Assembly: GCA_022496805.1 (NCBI GenBank)
Contig: CM040106.1
Location: 9,796,001-9,860,000 of the forward strand
Reading direction: 5' to 3'
Length of the DNA: 64,000 nucleotides
Origin: Pohlia nutans
Taxonomy: Eukaryota > Streptophyta > Bryopsida > Bryales > Mniaceae
Shown: positions 1 through 13,200 of the stretch, piece after piece
How the letters are laid out: each line of letters starts with the position of its first letter
Position numbering within the stretch: the first letter of the stretch is position 1
Made by a program: the position numbers and the translations under genes
The notes under the pieces: model-generated
Database searches by the model: none
The model's input: the letters and a program-made list of their open reading frames with translations, nothing else
Told to the model about the DNA's origin: nothing

Positions 1-190
1 GATCCATAGCCCCGCCCTCAATTTCTTCCAACATTTGGACGTCCTGCACATCCCACACTTTCCCAAACAACCCCAAACACCCCTTCTTCTCGAGGTCCTT
101 GAGCAGCTCATCAAAGTCTTCTAAGTGCTGCGGGATGTCTGGAACGATCCTCTTCTCCGGGATTTTGGATCCGGTCTTCCTGCGCACCAT
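1..190 (-). CDS. N-terminal part of GC-rich element protein (left copy)
   Basis: A reading frame on the minus strand starts with ATG at 190-188 and runs off the left edge of the window without a stop (63 codons). The start is basic (MVRRKTGSKIPEKR). It is followed by an acidic, probably helical stretch with QHLEDFDELLKDLEKKG and VWDVQDVQMLEE. The same pattern occurs in the right copy at about 50.7-50.85 kb (HLEQLREDL, WDIQDIKVLEE). The two proteins share the positions W-D-x-Q-D-x-x-x-L-E-E but differ at about half of the others, so they are related but not recent copies. I do not recognise the family. It may be a gag-like or plant transposon protein. The ATG is chosen because homology with the right copy begins just after it. 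Confidence 0.55.
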   Translation of the reverse strand, partial: MVRRKTGSKIPEKRIVPDIPQHLEDFDELLKDLEKKGCLGLFGKVWDVQDVQMLEEIEGGAMD

Positions 191-905
191 AGCTGATGCC
201 TCCAGGTGCGCTTCTCCACTCCTCCGTGAATGGCGCGTCCTCCTCTCTGGGTGCGCCCTCTCTCTCTCCCGCAAAGCACGCGCTTCTCTCTCCGGACGCT
301 TTCCCTTCTGCTTCTGTGATATGCACCTGACCTCCTGGAGCCCTCGCGCCTTTCTTCCCGGGTGCGCACTCACTCCCTTCCGCAAACTCCGCCTGAAATT
401 CCGGCGCTCATGGTCCGGGTGCTTGCCCTTCTCCAACTCCAACCTTGCACTACTTTCTCTCCCCGGGCGCTCAGTTTCCTTAACTCCCGGGCGCTCAAAA
501 TCCCCAAATGTCAGTCGCTCACTGCTTTCTCCCTCCGGACGCGCAATGGAAACCCTAACACTCTCCGGAAATGCAAAAGCAGGTGCGCGCGGAGGACTGG
601 AGGAACCGCGGAGAAATGAATAGTGAGCCGCCCAATTTAAGGCGGCTTAATTCAAATCCCGGATCGTGGCCGGGTCCGGCAGGGGCCCGTCCCCCGACAT
701 CCGGTTTTCCATCCGGTTTCCATCCGGTCCGCCGCCATTCCAAGTTCCGTAGCAAACACTTAAGCACGCACGAGAGCACTACTCTCTCCAAATAAATAAA
801 AAGGCCATAATGAACGCTACTTCTCCCATTTATGGCGGCTGGGGCTACCCCTTACTGCCCTACAAACCCTAATTGCCCGTTTTTGAATAAAACGAGGTTC
901 GACAT
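1..905 (-). mobile_element. GC-rich element, left copy, 5' part
   Basis: Read on the minus strand, about 905 down to 590 matches 50,217-50,520 on the plus strand. Shared landmarks are CGAACCTCGTTTT, AGCCGCCATAAAT, GGAGAAGTAG, GCCGCCTTAAATTG and CTATTCATTT/CTGTTCATTT. The shared part looks like a promoter and leader followed by a coding region rich in CCGG, GAG and GCG. Homology stops at about 903, where the neighbouring gag relic begins. This puts the element's 5' end there, so it was probably inserted into or beside the gag sequence. Between 560 and 190 the DNA is GC-rich and repetitive (GCGCCCGGG, GCACCCGG) without a convincing frame. Confidence 0.6.
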
Positions 906-1965
906 CCTACTACCTCTATTGAAAGATAGATTACTCTCTCCAATCTCATCCTCAACACTGAGTTCTAAGGATTCACTTGAGATTGGTTTATCTTCAAGAG
1001 TGTTGAATTCCAGCATCTTATTACTCTTGCCATTCACCTCGCAATCATTAGCAAAGTAACCCGCTCCTCCACATTTGAAACAAGTCCCTTTTTCTTTTGC
1101 CGCCTTAAGATCCACCTGTCAGGCCTTCATTTTGGAGAAGGGCTTGCCTACCGCACCCTCTTGGTTCTCCTTTGCTTCAAACTTCCTTTTATAGAACTTA
1201 CCTTTGTGAGGGCCATCCAAATTGCTTGCAAACGCCACTCTTAACGTCTTGTTACCCCGTGATTGTCTTGCATGCCCAAGTCCCTCGCATCCCCAACCGG
1301 ATGACAATGTCTAAGAGCTCCATCGTTGTTTTAGGGAGTTTCTCACGCTCCTATACCTTCAACCGGATGGTCTCATCAAGGCTCGTAAGAAAGGAGCCCA
1401 ACATCCCTTACTAGTGATCCACCTCGCATTTATATTGAAGGTACTATGCCTCGTACTCTTCACCATACCTTGCAAGGCTTTTATCTGGCTTCCATTTCAA
1501 TGCTCTCGATGAAGACACATCTAGTAGGTGTTGATGTGGCTTCTCTGACGTTTCCATAGCCCAATCCTTGAAATCTTTCCACAAGACTACACCGGGTTGG
1601 TTTATCCTCTAAGCAAAGAAGGTTGCAACAACCCCCTTTTTAAGAAAGGAGCCCAAACTTTGAACCCACTCGTCATCCTCCAAGTACCTCGAGGCATCAA
1701 AGTACGTCTTGTAGTCCATGATGAAGGCTTCAATGTTCCACCGGTCCTTGGTGTTCCAAACACGCAGCTTAGAAATGTTCTTCATGTATGCCACCTTGGC
1801 ACAGTTAGTCGGCGTGATGACCTCTTTGTCTTTCTCTATCAACGCTATCAAATTAAAACATTGTTCTACTCAAGAGAAAGAGCTAACATCTCCCTCAACT
1901 CCTCAAGATGCTTCCTTCTTTGAAGAGTTGAAATAGAGGGTGCCTTTGCCCTCCTACGTCGAGGT
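852..1965 (-). pseudogene. Ty3/gypsy-type gag relic
   Basis: The minus strand encodes a broken gag-like polyprotein. In order it shows a capsid-like part (1851-1609; KVAYMKNISKLRVWN, IEAFIMDYKTYFDASRYL), a middle part (about 1580-1320; WKDFKDWAMETSEKP, SLARYGEEYEA, LGSFLTSLDETIRL), a basic linker (1307-1119; GHARQSRGNKTLRVAFASN), and a zinc knuckle (1115-1040; CFKCGGAGYFANDC). The knuckle follows C-x2-C-x4-H-x4-C, but the histidine is a tyrosine. Several in-frame stops interrupt it (YEA-stop-YLQY, VDH-stop-stop-GML, LKV-stop-ERE, and a TGA before the knuckle). No protease, reverse transcriptase or integrase follows; at about 905 it runs into the GC-rich element. This is a dead retrotransposon fragment. 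Confidence 0.7.
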
Positions 1966-4900
1966 GCCTTGCGTTGAAAGTCTTTATTAGACTCATCATC
2001 ACCTTGCCCCTCATCTTGCCCCTCGTCACTTGACTCATTGTCGTTTGGGTTTCCGTCTAATGTCTATGGTAATATAGTAAGTTCCGGTAGAACTACTGAT
2101 ATGTATAATTTCTTACTTGGTAATTTTCCAAATTACCTCAAAAAGTAGATCTAGAACGACCTTTTTACCAATCTAACAATTACTAGTTAGATTGGGTTGT
2201 ACATATATAAATGTAATAGAGCCAAATATCTTGGCAATGTACTGTAGTATTTTTCCCAATTGAAGTTTCATTGTGATTATCTTCCTTACATGTGATTTGC
2301 AAAAACTCATCTTACTTTTTGTCTTCACTCCTCCATAGAGCTATCTCCTTGGTTTTTGTTTCATTGATCTATAAAACATCTACATTAGAACTTAGTTTAG
2401 CTAATGAGTAGAAGTTGGCAGATGTAGAATCTTTACCAAGTGGACCTTCATAGTCTTTTTTTCCTTACTTCATTTGATATCCCTATTCCTAAAACTCGGT
2501 AGTCAACTACCAACCTCCTTTTAAAGAAGGGGAACTACCATTAATGTTAATAGTCCTAAGGTAAATTTCACTTGTAAGTGTTAAATTATCCAAGATTTTA
2601 AGTCAAAATTTCTATAGCATTTTTTATCAAGATCTTGAAATAGGCAAGGTTAGGTTTCAAACAATTTGACATTTGTACCCTTACAAAGGCATAACGTAGT
2701 ACCAACAACAGAGGATGTTGTATGCAATAAACAAAACTATATAGATTAGTAGTTGAGATAAAAATCCACATTACATTTTTTTACACAAATATAGTAATGT
2801 TCACTCCTAGTTTATGTTCAATATGAATTCTCTAGAGAGCAAGTTGCTCCTAGAATTTAAGTTTTTTCTTCTACTTGTCAACTTTCTAATGTTTTATGAC
2901 ATTATAAATAAGACAATCTGCACCAAAAGGTACTAACTAGATTTGGATTGATGCTCATAGTTTAAATTGGACTTCTCTAAATTTGGTCATTTTTTGTAGA
3001 AATGGCTCACACTATATCTCATTTTTGGATGTTAAAACTAAGAAGGATTCGGAAAAAAGAAAAAGAAAAATAACTGGATCTAGTGCACTCCCAACTATTG
3101 TAGAGAGTTTGATTCATTTTCTATTGTCGCCTGCAATTTGCTTTCAAACTGTCTTTCACATAATACAAAGAAGAGAATTAAACCAAAGTAACTTATTTTC
3201 CGCAAAGCAAGGTTTAGTTAGATCTTCATATGGTGTTTCAACATTCAGATTCTTAAAAAAAGTGCCTCCTAAATAAGTAACATGAGACCTTATGTCCACA
3301 AGTCAATGTAGGAACTAAAGAGACAACCATCTCTTTCTCATTCTAGTAGTCGATCCACTACCACATGACCAACAATCACAACAACTCAATGTCAATTCCC
3401 ACACTATCCTGGAGGTTTCTATAAGAATCTTAAAACAACTACATTTGCTATAAAAAAGATCAGTTTACGCAATGACTTTTTGCTAAATTTTTCCAAATTG
3501 ATGCATTAAATTTCGATTGGCTCTTAATACAAAGGATTTTGGAAAGGGAAAAAAAGGAAAGATAGTTAGATTTTGTATGTGGAGACAAGATGTATAGCCT
3601 CTTCAAACCTAGGTATCACCTAAACATTGCCTAAGTAGCATCTAGGTAGCATATGTTTAGTACCCTTATATTGCCTATATATATCTTGATATGAAAAGAG
3701 CATCCAAAGAGCCTGGATTGCTCAAGGTATAAAAAGTAGCAAAAATAATAGATTGTCTCATAAAAATAAAAAAAATCACTTAGAAGTCTATAGTACACAA
3801 TAGTGATTTAAAACTCAAATCAAAGTTTATGGATGCAACTAGAAATAACAACCTCTAACTGTTTGAAGGAAAATCATTTAGTACACATGAAACTACAATG
3901 TAACAGAATTTATGACAAAATAATACATTATTAAAATAGTAAGATCTAGATCCCGTCTGGAATTTCATATGTGTACATGTCCTAGTTCTTAGAGCTTGAG
4001 AGTCACGATTATGGTTATCAGAAACAAACCATTTAAAAAACCAAAGATTTGTATTCCTAAGAAAGTACGTACTTTAGTGTGATGAAACATCTCTAAAATG
4101 AGTTAGATGTTGATAAACTTCTCTCATGGCTAACTTGTGCAATATGTATTCATTTTTTTTTCATGCTGCTAATTAATCACACGGTGAAAAATATAATTCA
4201 TTTGGTATCATATTTTATATCACTCAAATCAATGAATAACATTGCATGTGTTGGTAATAAAAACACAAATTTATATAATAGGAATTTTATTTGAGAAGTA
4301 ACGTAGCCTTATTTTTTGCATACACGTGCAATAATGTGGTATTTAATGGGGGGTTGTTTACCTCACGTCAAGGTTTTTAGCAGACCCAATATTTATTAAT
4401 AATTCTACTTTCATACATTTTTAGGTACCCTATGCATAATTATAAATTTCATAGTTGAATAAAATCCACCCTATATTGTTTATATTTCACTCTATATACT
4501 TTATATTTATAGAGTCAAGCTCATAAAACTTAGAAAAATCTGAGCAGCATAGCGATAGGGTTTGAAAACTAAAAAAACCATAGCGGTAAGTTGAGAACAC
4601 TCAATTCAAGTTACAGTCACACCCAGGTAATGATTGAAAGTACTCTTCAAAAAAATTATCAAGTACTTCCATCCACAACTAATGAATGGAAATGACTATT
4701 TTTCATCCAAATACTTATTTGTCCAATGACTACACTCATCCTAATAAAAAAGATTTTAAACCCCCTTGTTACTAGGGTATTTTACATATACATAAAAACA
4801 ATTTGGACCATTAAATGGCAACCTAAATTATATAATTATCTCATCTCCATTTCTTTGAGGCTATAGTAGATCCAAAAAAATTATAATTTTTATTCATCAT

Positions 4901-5026
4901 GAATAAAATGCACCCTGTTCTTTATCTCTCATAGTTTTCTAATTTTCCTCGAGTGATTTCCCCGGGTATGCAATCTCTAGTCATGATAAGCAAAAACAAT
5001 TTACGCATAAGTCTATTGCTTAACAT
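1966..5026. other. AT-rich intergenic DNA, no gene seen
   Basis: No reading frame with recognisable protein content was found on either strand. The stretch is AT-rich with many short homopolymer runs and stops in all frames. The longest open frame (2983-3276, plus) has a random-looking composition. Confidence 0.6.
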
Positions 5027-5198
5027 CACTACTAGAAAATCCAATCTTTTTGTTTTTTTTATTGCATTGATCCAGTTCACTTGCTTATTGATTTAAATAA
5101 CAATTTATTGATTTGCACAAAAACATGACCAAATCAACAGAAAAGTGAACTGGATCAATGTGACCAAAACAACAGAGAAATTGGATTTTCTAGAAGTG
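5027..5198. mobile_element. CACTA-type MITE, 172 bp
   Basis: The ends are CACTACTAGAAAATCCAAT on the left and ATTGGATTTTCTAGAAGTG on the right: a 19-bp inverted repeat with one mismatch (5027-5045 and 5180-5198). The CACTA start is the hallmark of the CACTA (En/Spm) superfamily. The flanks are CAT on the left and AAT on the right, a 3-bp target duplication with one change. The interior also folds back (CATTGATCCAGTTCACT against AGTGAACTGGATCAATG), so the whole element is nearly one hairpin. It has no coding capacity. The interior shares TGACCAAATCAACA with the larger CACTA element at 51.87 kb. Confidence 0.8.
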
Positions 5199-6685
5199 AA
5201 TTGAACCTCTTCAATATGTGTGCATCGACAAAGATGTGCGTGAATTGCAATATATGATTTTAAGGTTCTTGTTCAATACTACAAGTTAGTTGTGTCAACT
5301 AAACTCATTATCTCACAAATAGATGACTAGAGCAAGGGGTCTAAGATTGATGGATGTTTGGATCAAGTTTAATCACATCCGATCAAAATTACTTTTTTCC
5401 CTCAAGTTTAGTTGCGAACTTGCTCCAATTCTCCTAGAAGACCTTTTCTTCTTCTTTGTAATCTTGTCATCAAACGCTTTGCACAGCTTAACATATGGAC
5501 AATCACTCACAAGGTTGTAATCAAATCCTTGTACTAGTTAAGAAATAGCCAATTCTAGGAATTCATTAACTTCAAGACGACAAGTACTACCATAGTTGGG
5601 CCTCAATAATAAACGGATGTCTAAGAATTAGCTCTACCGTGCTCCAAGCACCCAACAATTCAAAACCGACTAATAAAACCTATAAACACCAATTAAGGGC
5701 ATGAATTGCAAGACCTTCAAAGCACTAGTACAAAACATAGTATTCTGCCATCAAGTTCTGCATTTAAAGATTGGTGCATTTTTAATGAGGCATCAACTTC
5801 AAAATTGTAATTTATTCGTGCTTTTGAACACTCTGTTGTAAAACAAAGAAATTATTTACTTCATTATGTTGATATTGCAAGTCATGTAATCCTCTTCAAT
5901 TTGCAAAATGTGAAATTTCAAACGGTCGTAAAGTTTGAATGCTGTGGAAATTTTTTTGTCATGCTCAAAAATAAAAATTCATATTGTCCAAAAAAATTCA
6001 CGCTGCCCGTAGCCCTTTACTTACCTAGAACCCATTTCACCTTTGACCTTACTTTATCAACTCCAAGTCAACTCCCACAATGCTCCTCCACGTCATCACA
6101 TATGATCCAAAGGACTTGAACCCAAAACCTCTTGGGTTTGGGCATATAGACTAGCACCACTTTCCCAACTCCCCACTCATGTCCAATAAACTTGGGAATT
6201 CACAAATATACAATTACTTTAGAAAATCAGAACTTTACATTGATTTGTGAATTTTCAAATATTCATGACTTTTGCAATAAAAAAATTTTTTGAGCATTAT
6301 TTTTTTCAAGAGTAGTTGTTGTAACGAGGAATCTATTCTAGTTAAAAAATTGGCAAAAATTTACCATTTTTTTTCTATGCATTTTGAAGTGACAGCCAAG
6401 TTAAAAAAACATACACTAATTTCCAAATGGTCATAACTTTTGCTACACAACATTTTTGAGCATTTTTTTTCTTCATGCGTAGACATTGTAATGAGAAATT
6501 CACTTCAATGAAAAACTTGGCAAAACATCTACCATATTTTTGCTCTATTCATTTTGAAATGTCAGCAGAATTGGAAAACATACAGTAATTTTTAGATGTT
6601 TAGAATTTTTGCAACATAAAACATTTATTAGCGTTCCTTTTCATGCATAGATGTTGTAAAGCATTCAATGAGGAGCTCTTGTACT
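5199..6685. other. AT-rich intergenic DNA
   Basis: Apart from the SINE-like segment near 6.1 kb, no gene or element is apparent. The sequence around 6240-6660 contains two diverged tandem versions of one 160-bp stretch. Each has a tail like TTTTGCAAxAxAAxATTTTTTGAGCATT, followed by ATGTTGTAA and a GAAATTCACT or GAATCTATTC segment. Confidence 0.5.
6105..6175 (-). repeat. tRNA-derived SINE-like segment
   Basis: On the minus strand there is a pol III A-box-like stretch (GTGGTGCTAGTCTATATG, about 6162-6145), followed about 25 bases later by a good B box (GGGTTCAAGTCC, 6123-6112). This is the internal promoter of tRNAs and tRNA-derived SINEs. No acceptor stem or anticodon arm can be folded, so it is not a tRNA gene. 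Element ends were not found. Confidence 0.4.
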
Positions 6686-6956
6686 CTCGGGGGGTGCACT
6701 GTACTAAATATGTACGAGTATACGTGAGTGCACAAAAGGGGTATTAATTTAAACAGTACCGTATTACGTATACATACAATAAACACATTTAGAACTGAAA
6801 ATATTCACGTATACTTACACTAAACATATTTTTAAAACGAAACAAATCTGTATACAAAGGTATTTTAGACATATAGCCTCTCGTATATAGGGGGTTTTTA
6901 GAAGGGGTCATGAACGCACGTGATTCTCAAACATAATGTAGACTGCACCCCCCGAG
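6686..6956. mobile_element. 270-bp MITE with 8-bp duplication, copy 1
   Basis: The element begins CTCGGGGGGTGCACTGTAC and ends with the inverse GTAGACTGCACCCCCCGAG. It is flanked by a perfect 8-bp direct repeat, CTTGTACT (6678-6685 and 6957-6964). Two other copies lie at 48,959-49,228 and 58,563-58,833; all three align along their whole length in the same orientation. An 8-bp duplication is typical of hAT elements, and P and Merlin elements come close. The ends do not match the usual hAT CAGGG start, so the superfamily is open. It has no coding capacity. Confidence 0.9.
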
Positions 6957-9900
6957 CTTGTACTTTAATAATTGGAGGATGTTCATCAAAATTCACGTAG
7001 GACATAATTCATTTATTTCTTCAGTTACGTGATATTTTAAAACTAATTGAAAGATGACGTGAATAAAAATTATGATATTTTATTGAATCATGTGTTTTGT
7101 ATGTTGTTGTATATAAAAAATATTTCATAAATATATGAAACATATCCTCAACACAAGTCTAATTCATACTTGAATAATGTATTCCTCAATACATCATATC
7201 ATCACATGAAAGTTAATTTTTTCAACATAGACAAGTTATTAAAATACAAAAATTTGGAGTACAAATTAGACGTGAAAAATTAAAAAATTAAAAACTTAAA
7301 TTGATCATTTACTTCAATTGCCTTTAAAATTCAACACTACATAAATGATAAATATTGCATTGTTAAAGCAATCAAATCCAAATAAATTTCACATAAAAAC
7401 ATTAATGGAAGTGAGAATATATTTTTGCCACCAACGTCGGTGCTACATAGCGCCAACATATGAGTTTGGTGTTATTTTGCAAAATTTCAATGGTGGCAAA
7501 ATGCCATGGTTTGTACTATCGAAGATCATTGATATTCTCCTAGCTAATGTTCAAAATGCTCGCTCAATTTATCGGAAGTTGCGCAAATTTGATGTCATTC
7601 ATGTCCTCGCATGCACAAAATCAAGCAAGCCAATGAAAAATCAAGCTCTGTGCCCAACGATCAAAACCCTAATTTATGATCACAAAGCGCACTGAACATA
7701 ATTTTTTGCATCCAAAATTAGAATTTTGAATTTCAAGCACTAGTTACTAAAAAAAGCCTTTTTACAATGAGAGTTTCGTAAGAAGACAAATGGAATCTAC
7801 ACGTTTCGAAGTGGCAATGGATAGATGAACATATGAACTTGCATTGAAAAAATCCTCGAAAAAACAATCACTGATTAACGTTTATGGATTTATTGCAAAT
7901 TAGTTTACATCCATCCAAATAGTGTTCGGGATACTTTTGAGCCAACCACTCAAATTCCTTTATTTTACCAAACTAATTAATTTATCAAAAATATATCCCG
8001 TACATTTCTTTCTCAAATACTAAACATAACTAATTTTTAGTCATTTAGTCCAGTTTTTTTGCATCTATTATTAAGATTTAACTAGTTATTTCAAAAAATC
8101 AACTGACTCACTGGTAACTAACTGTTAGTTCTTCTCAAACAATGCATCCAAGTACAGATGTATCGCCACTTTTGCTACTAACTTCCCAATGAGTTTAGAA
8201 TCAATTCAAAAAAAGACTGCATCAACACGCAAACAAATTCATTTACCTTGCTCAATTGCCTACACCACCAACAATTAATAAACAACTCCATTTCTACCCA
8301 TTGATCGATCACAATTCGTTGAACTATTGTATGTCTGCAAAAGAAGGTGGACCAAGGAGCCAAGCCGACAACAACAAAGCTGATGTCAATGGTTTGGCTT
8401 TGAATTTTTCATAGTTAAAAACCGTCTCCGATATACTCCCTTTGACGAAATTATCAAAAATTCCAATGATGACTATAGATTGGAGTTGTTTTAGAAAAAT
8501 GGTATAGACAACTAGAGGTTTCATTTGTGGCTTTTCAACTTTTGTAGGATTTGTAAGTGAGCCTGCTAATGGACAAGCCGCAAGTTGTTTTTAGGGCTTA
8601 TTTACAGGAGGATTCACAGTCTTATTTCCAATCTAGCTCCTAGTTTAGGCAAAAATCTGACAATGAAATCCTTCAAGTTTTACAGGAAAAAACGGTATTA
8701 AAATACGCAAAATCTTTTTCCAACCAAAAAATTATATATTTATATGATCTAGATAATGGTTATTATTTCTATTTAACCTTTCTATGATGTAAGGTAGGAT
8801 GTCCTAAAACCACCAATTTAAATAATATCGCCTCAATTTAACAAGGTCATTTATGAGAAATATTTCTTGATCATTTGGAAGAAGATTTATCACAAAATAC
8901 ACAAATTTTTTCAATTTAATTCCTAATGTTCAAATTGTTACAAATTTTTGAAGAGAAAAGAACTTTGTGATCAAAATCAGACCTCTAAGTTTCTCCATGT
9001 CCACACTATGTGGTACTAATTTTCACTCATAATGATACCCAAAACAAACAACTATTTCTTTGCAATGCTTGGCATGCCATTGGTTCACTTGAATAGTGAA
9101 ATTGATAGTTTTGAGTTTCAACTGTGAAGCCTTAAGAAAGGTCTACATCTCATAATTGGGGGAGGTGCTGGTTTTAGGACATTCTACCTTAACCTAACTT
9201 TTCACATCCTTAAATGATCTTCCCATGTTTATTCCATTCCCCCGTCAAAGACCGTTACGTGAAGTAACCTCACTTTTCACATCTTATTCAATTTTATGGC
9301 CTTTCACTTCGTCACTAGTGGTACAGAGTGAAGTGGAGCACTAATAAATCTATGGATGCATGCATGCACCAACACAAACACGCTCTACAATAGAGTTATC
9401 CGTTTAGTCCCTCAAAAGTGGGTGAGTGAACCATTGTTTGAGTGAATAGTGACATTAATCTTCAAAAAAGAACATGTGTCGGGCATTAAAAAAAAAAACT
9501 GTGGATGCAAACTTTGAAATTGGTGCTAAAAAACTTCTCACTCAAATTTCTATTATTCACCTTCACACATAAAGAAGGTCATTGCTAACCCCTTTTCTGA
9601 CAATAGATTCTTGCTATGTATGTGTAAACTGTCCCACTCACCCATTCTTTTGTTTTTCTAAAACTTCTCTCAATAGTTTTCATTTCTCCAAATTTTAGTC
9701 AAACTAAGGCCCACTCAACCCTTTAGTTTACGGATAACTCTAATGTAACCTACACGAGCTCAACTCAATTTGGAACATTCGTAAGTATAAGATACTTTAT
9801 GTTTTAATCCAAAGAATTTATGTATTAATGGAAAAGCTCCCTGATGGTCGACGTGCGGGGTTCACTAGTTTACTAAGTAGGGCCATCGCCCATTGACGAA

Positions 9901-10160
9901 CAGTTGGCGATGCTTATTATAGACCAGATCCTTAGCCGCATTGTGCCAATCGAGGTTGAACTTCTCTCTCATTGCGTCATTTCATAGGAATTGTAACCTA
10001 GACCTAGCTAAAATTCAAGGTATATTTCTAGCCTGTGACATTCTTTTGGGCGTTGCTCCGGTAGTTTGTAACGAAGGTAAAGCGTCAGCTTGAGGACCGA
10101 GGAAACGGAAAGGATTGCTCGAGTGCTACAGAGAATAACTCAATTTTTGTAGGAATAATT
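6957..10160. other. AT-rich intergenic DNA upstream of the FVE gene
   Basis: No protein-coding or RNA gene could be supported here. The open frames at 7345-7695 (plus) and 8178-8524 (minus) show no known motif and no splice partners. The missing first exon and the promoter of the MSI4/FVE gene probably lie in the right part of this stretch (about 9.8-10.2 kb), but I could not identify them. Confidence 0.5.
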
Positions 10161-10213
10161 GAATTCTATCTGATTTTGGTACAGCAGTCACCATAGATGT
10201 TTGCAATCCAGTG

Positions 10214-13200
10214 ATGGGAAGTCCTCTTTTCTGGTGCAGCCCATTATATGCGATGAAGAAGATGCCGGAGGATCGGTATGCACAGTGGAAGTCGCTGCTG
10301 CCAGCTTTGTATGACTGGCTGACTAATCATCACCTCATGTGGCCCTCCCTCTCTTGCCGGTATTTGCTCCTGTCTCGGAGGCTTATTCATTTCTTTATTT
10401 GATTGCGAACAACATTTCAATCGATGTTTTGTGTTACCGGCCACTGGGTAAGTATGGCCTCGACGGAAACCTGTTGGGTCCTGGATAGTTTAATACAGGG
10501 ACATGATGTGATTCGATTTCTTGTCAAAAATCATCCGAGGATGCAGAGCAAAGAAGCAAGTCGGGAGGTGAAATAACCTCAGACTGGACAAGTATCTGAA
10601 GCCTGAATAAAGGATATTATTGCAAAATCATTAAATATATGAAAACGTTGAGTATGAGCATATCTAAATGTATGGAATTTATGTATGTGCCACCACTTTG
10701 GGGCATCATGAAGTCCTAATGCCACATCTGAGGGATCATGATCGTTCGATTCTTTCAATTTTTTATTTTTGCCGGAATTTTCGATGTTGTCGTTCTCAGC
10801 TAGCAGATTGAGCTTGTGCACTCGTCCGGGGGCTTTGGCTGCCTTGCCACGAGTATCTAAACGCCTTGCATGGAATCAACTGCAGGTGGGGGCCGCAGAT
10901 AGAAGTAGGAACTTCCAAGAATCGCCAACTTCTATTCTATTCTGAAAGGGTTTATTTTCACTCTTCTTCAATGATTCCTCTTGTACCTTAGTTTTACTTT
11001 GAGCATGATTTTCATTGATTTACTTTGTCAGTTCCAAATTTTTTCGGTACATTACATTAAGCTATCATTTTGATTTGCACTAATTAAGTTTGTTGATTGA
11101 TTGTTCATATTATGTCCTGGATGCTTTCAGACAGATGGGGAATGCCCAAATACTATCGTAGTCGCCCAATGTGATATTATAAAGCCACGAACTGCTGCAG
11201 CAGAACACATATCGCAGGCATTTTTCTACCTTGTTTGTCACGTAATCCTACCCGATCTAGCTTCCTTGACTCTTATCACCACCTTAACTTCAAATACTAG
11301 TTGATCGAAATCTAAAATTTGTGTTTCTTGTTTTAAATATTTTTCATTGTTGATATTGTAATAACTGCTCTGGTTTAGTACAAAGACTATGTCTATTCCG
11401 AATTTTTTTAATACATTGCTTTGTGTGAAGAAGTTCAAAGATGGTGGGAAATCACCTTACCTGAAGAAGCTCAAAACTATTATACATCCTGGTGAGGTGA
11501 GGATTGGACCTACTCTGTATGTTTCTAGAGTTGGGTTTTTGCATGATTTGTTTTGAGCTTTGTTGAGCCTTTGTGATTTTTGGTTGTCTTGCAATATGGT
11601 TAAATCGTTATGTATGTGAACAGTTTGGTGTCTATGCTGCTCTTACAAACTTAATCTTTACTCTTAACATTTTGATTATTTTACTGTTGAAGGTCAACAG
11701 AATCCGAGAGCTTCCTCAGAACAGCAGTATTCTTGCAACGCATACTGATAGTCCTGAGGTTCATTTACCCGCTATTTTTGAATATTTCGATTTGATAGCA
11801 TCCACAAACTAGGAATAGTTTCACACGTTTTGCTCATTTGTTCAAATAGTTTCTTGTAGAAACTGCTCTAATTAAATTTTTGTCTGAGCAGGTTCTCATA
11901 TGGAATACCAAAACCCAGCCAAACCGAGCCACGACATCAGGAGCGTCTGAATCAAAACCTGATCTGGTTCGTCGACACCTCTCACCCTCTCTTGAGTTGC
12001 AGATATTGGTTGCATCTGAAGAGTAGATTGGAGAAATAGTTAAGCATATCAGATCTGTTGGAAGCCGCGATTGAAATTGATTTATCCAAATTACTTACAA
12101 TGCTTCTCTTTCATCAACTCCTCTATCACTTTGATATGGTTTCTATTGTCAGGTTCTGAAAGGACACTCCGACAATGCCGAATTTGCGTTGAACTTAGGC
12201 CGGATTGCTCCTTATGTGATATCAGGAGGTAGGGCATTCTATTGGTCTCATCTTCAAGACGATGGAATTTGCGCTCCTCTATTCCTGAACGGACTTCGAT
12301 TATTCATTTGAAAATCATCCTGTTCGTGTGTAATCCATAATCGTAGGGGGGCAGAAGTAGCAAGGATACTGTGACAGTAAACGATTACTTCTATTTGTTT
12401 AATCCATCGTGAATATACTAGTTAACCTGATATGAATGCCTGAGTGCAGGCAGGGACCAGTGTGTTATACTATGGAGCATAGAAGACCATATTACCAGTT
12501 TACAAGAGCAGACTCCTAGATCAGGGACACCAACTGGGGGAGGGTCCAAACTATCTGGAACTGCAGGGGGTGCTGCCACTACCACTGATTTGTATCCCAG
12601 AGGAATCTTTAAGGGACATTTTAATACTGTGGAGGATGTCCAATTTCGTCCTTCAAGGTAAGAATGAGATTTTAACCCTAAGTGCTCAAGTTAATGATGT
12701 TCTATATGTCTTGCAGTCAGTATTCTTTGTAATATCACCATCTTCTTATCCCAATAACACCCTTTTTGTATATTATGAGTAACTGTATTTCCAATTTCTT
12801 TTTGTCTTTTACATTCTGATATCTTTGATCTAAATTAGTGTACTGACATAGTATCGGTTTGATGTCGGCATCGAGAGCAGCACGAATGAGTTTTGCAGTG
12901 TAGGTGATGATTCATTCCTTCTCTTGTGGGATGCCCGTACTGGATACGAACCAATATCCAAGGTTACAAAGTTCCTTACTAAATCCACTGCTATAATCGA
13001 TGAATTCCTACTTGTTACTGCCATGTATGATTCAGAATTTTTTGATGCTTGGTGACAGTTTCCTCTGCATGTAGTCGACAATCTTTCCCGACTTAGGTCA
13101 TACTTTTGGTGTTACGCTAGGTAATTGTTGTTCTCAATTCATATTGATAAGTTCATTTCCTCTTCCTGCAGTATTACTCACCAGTTAATCTCCTTATTTC

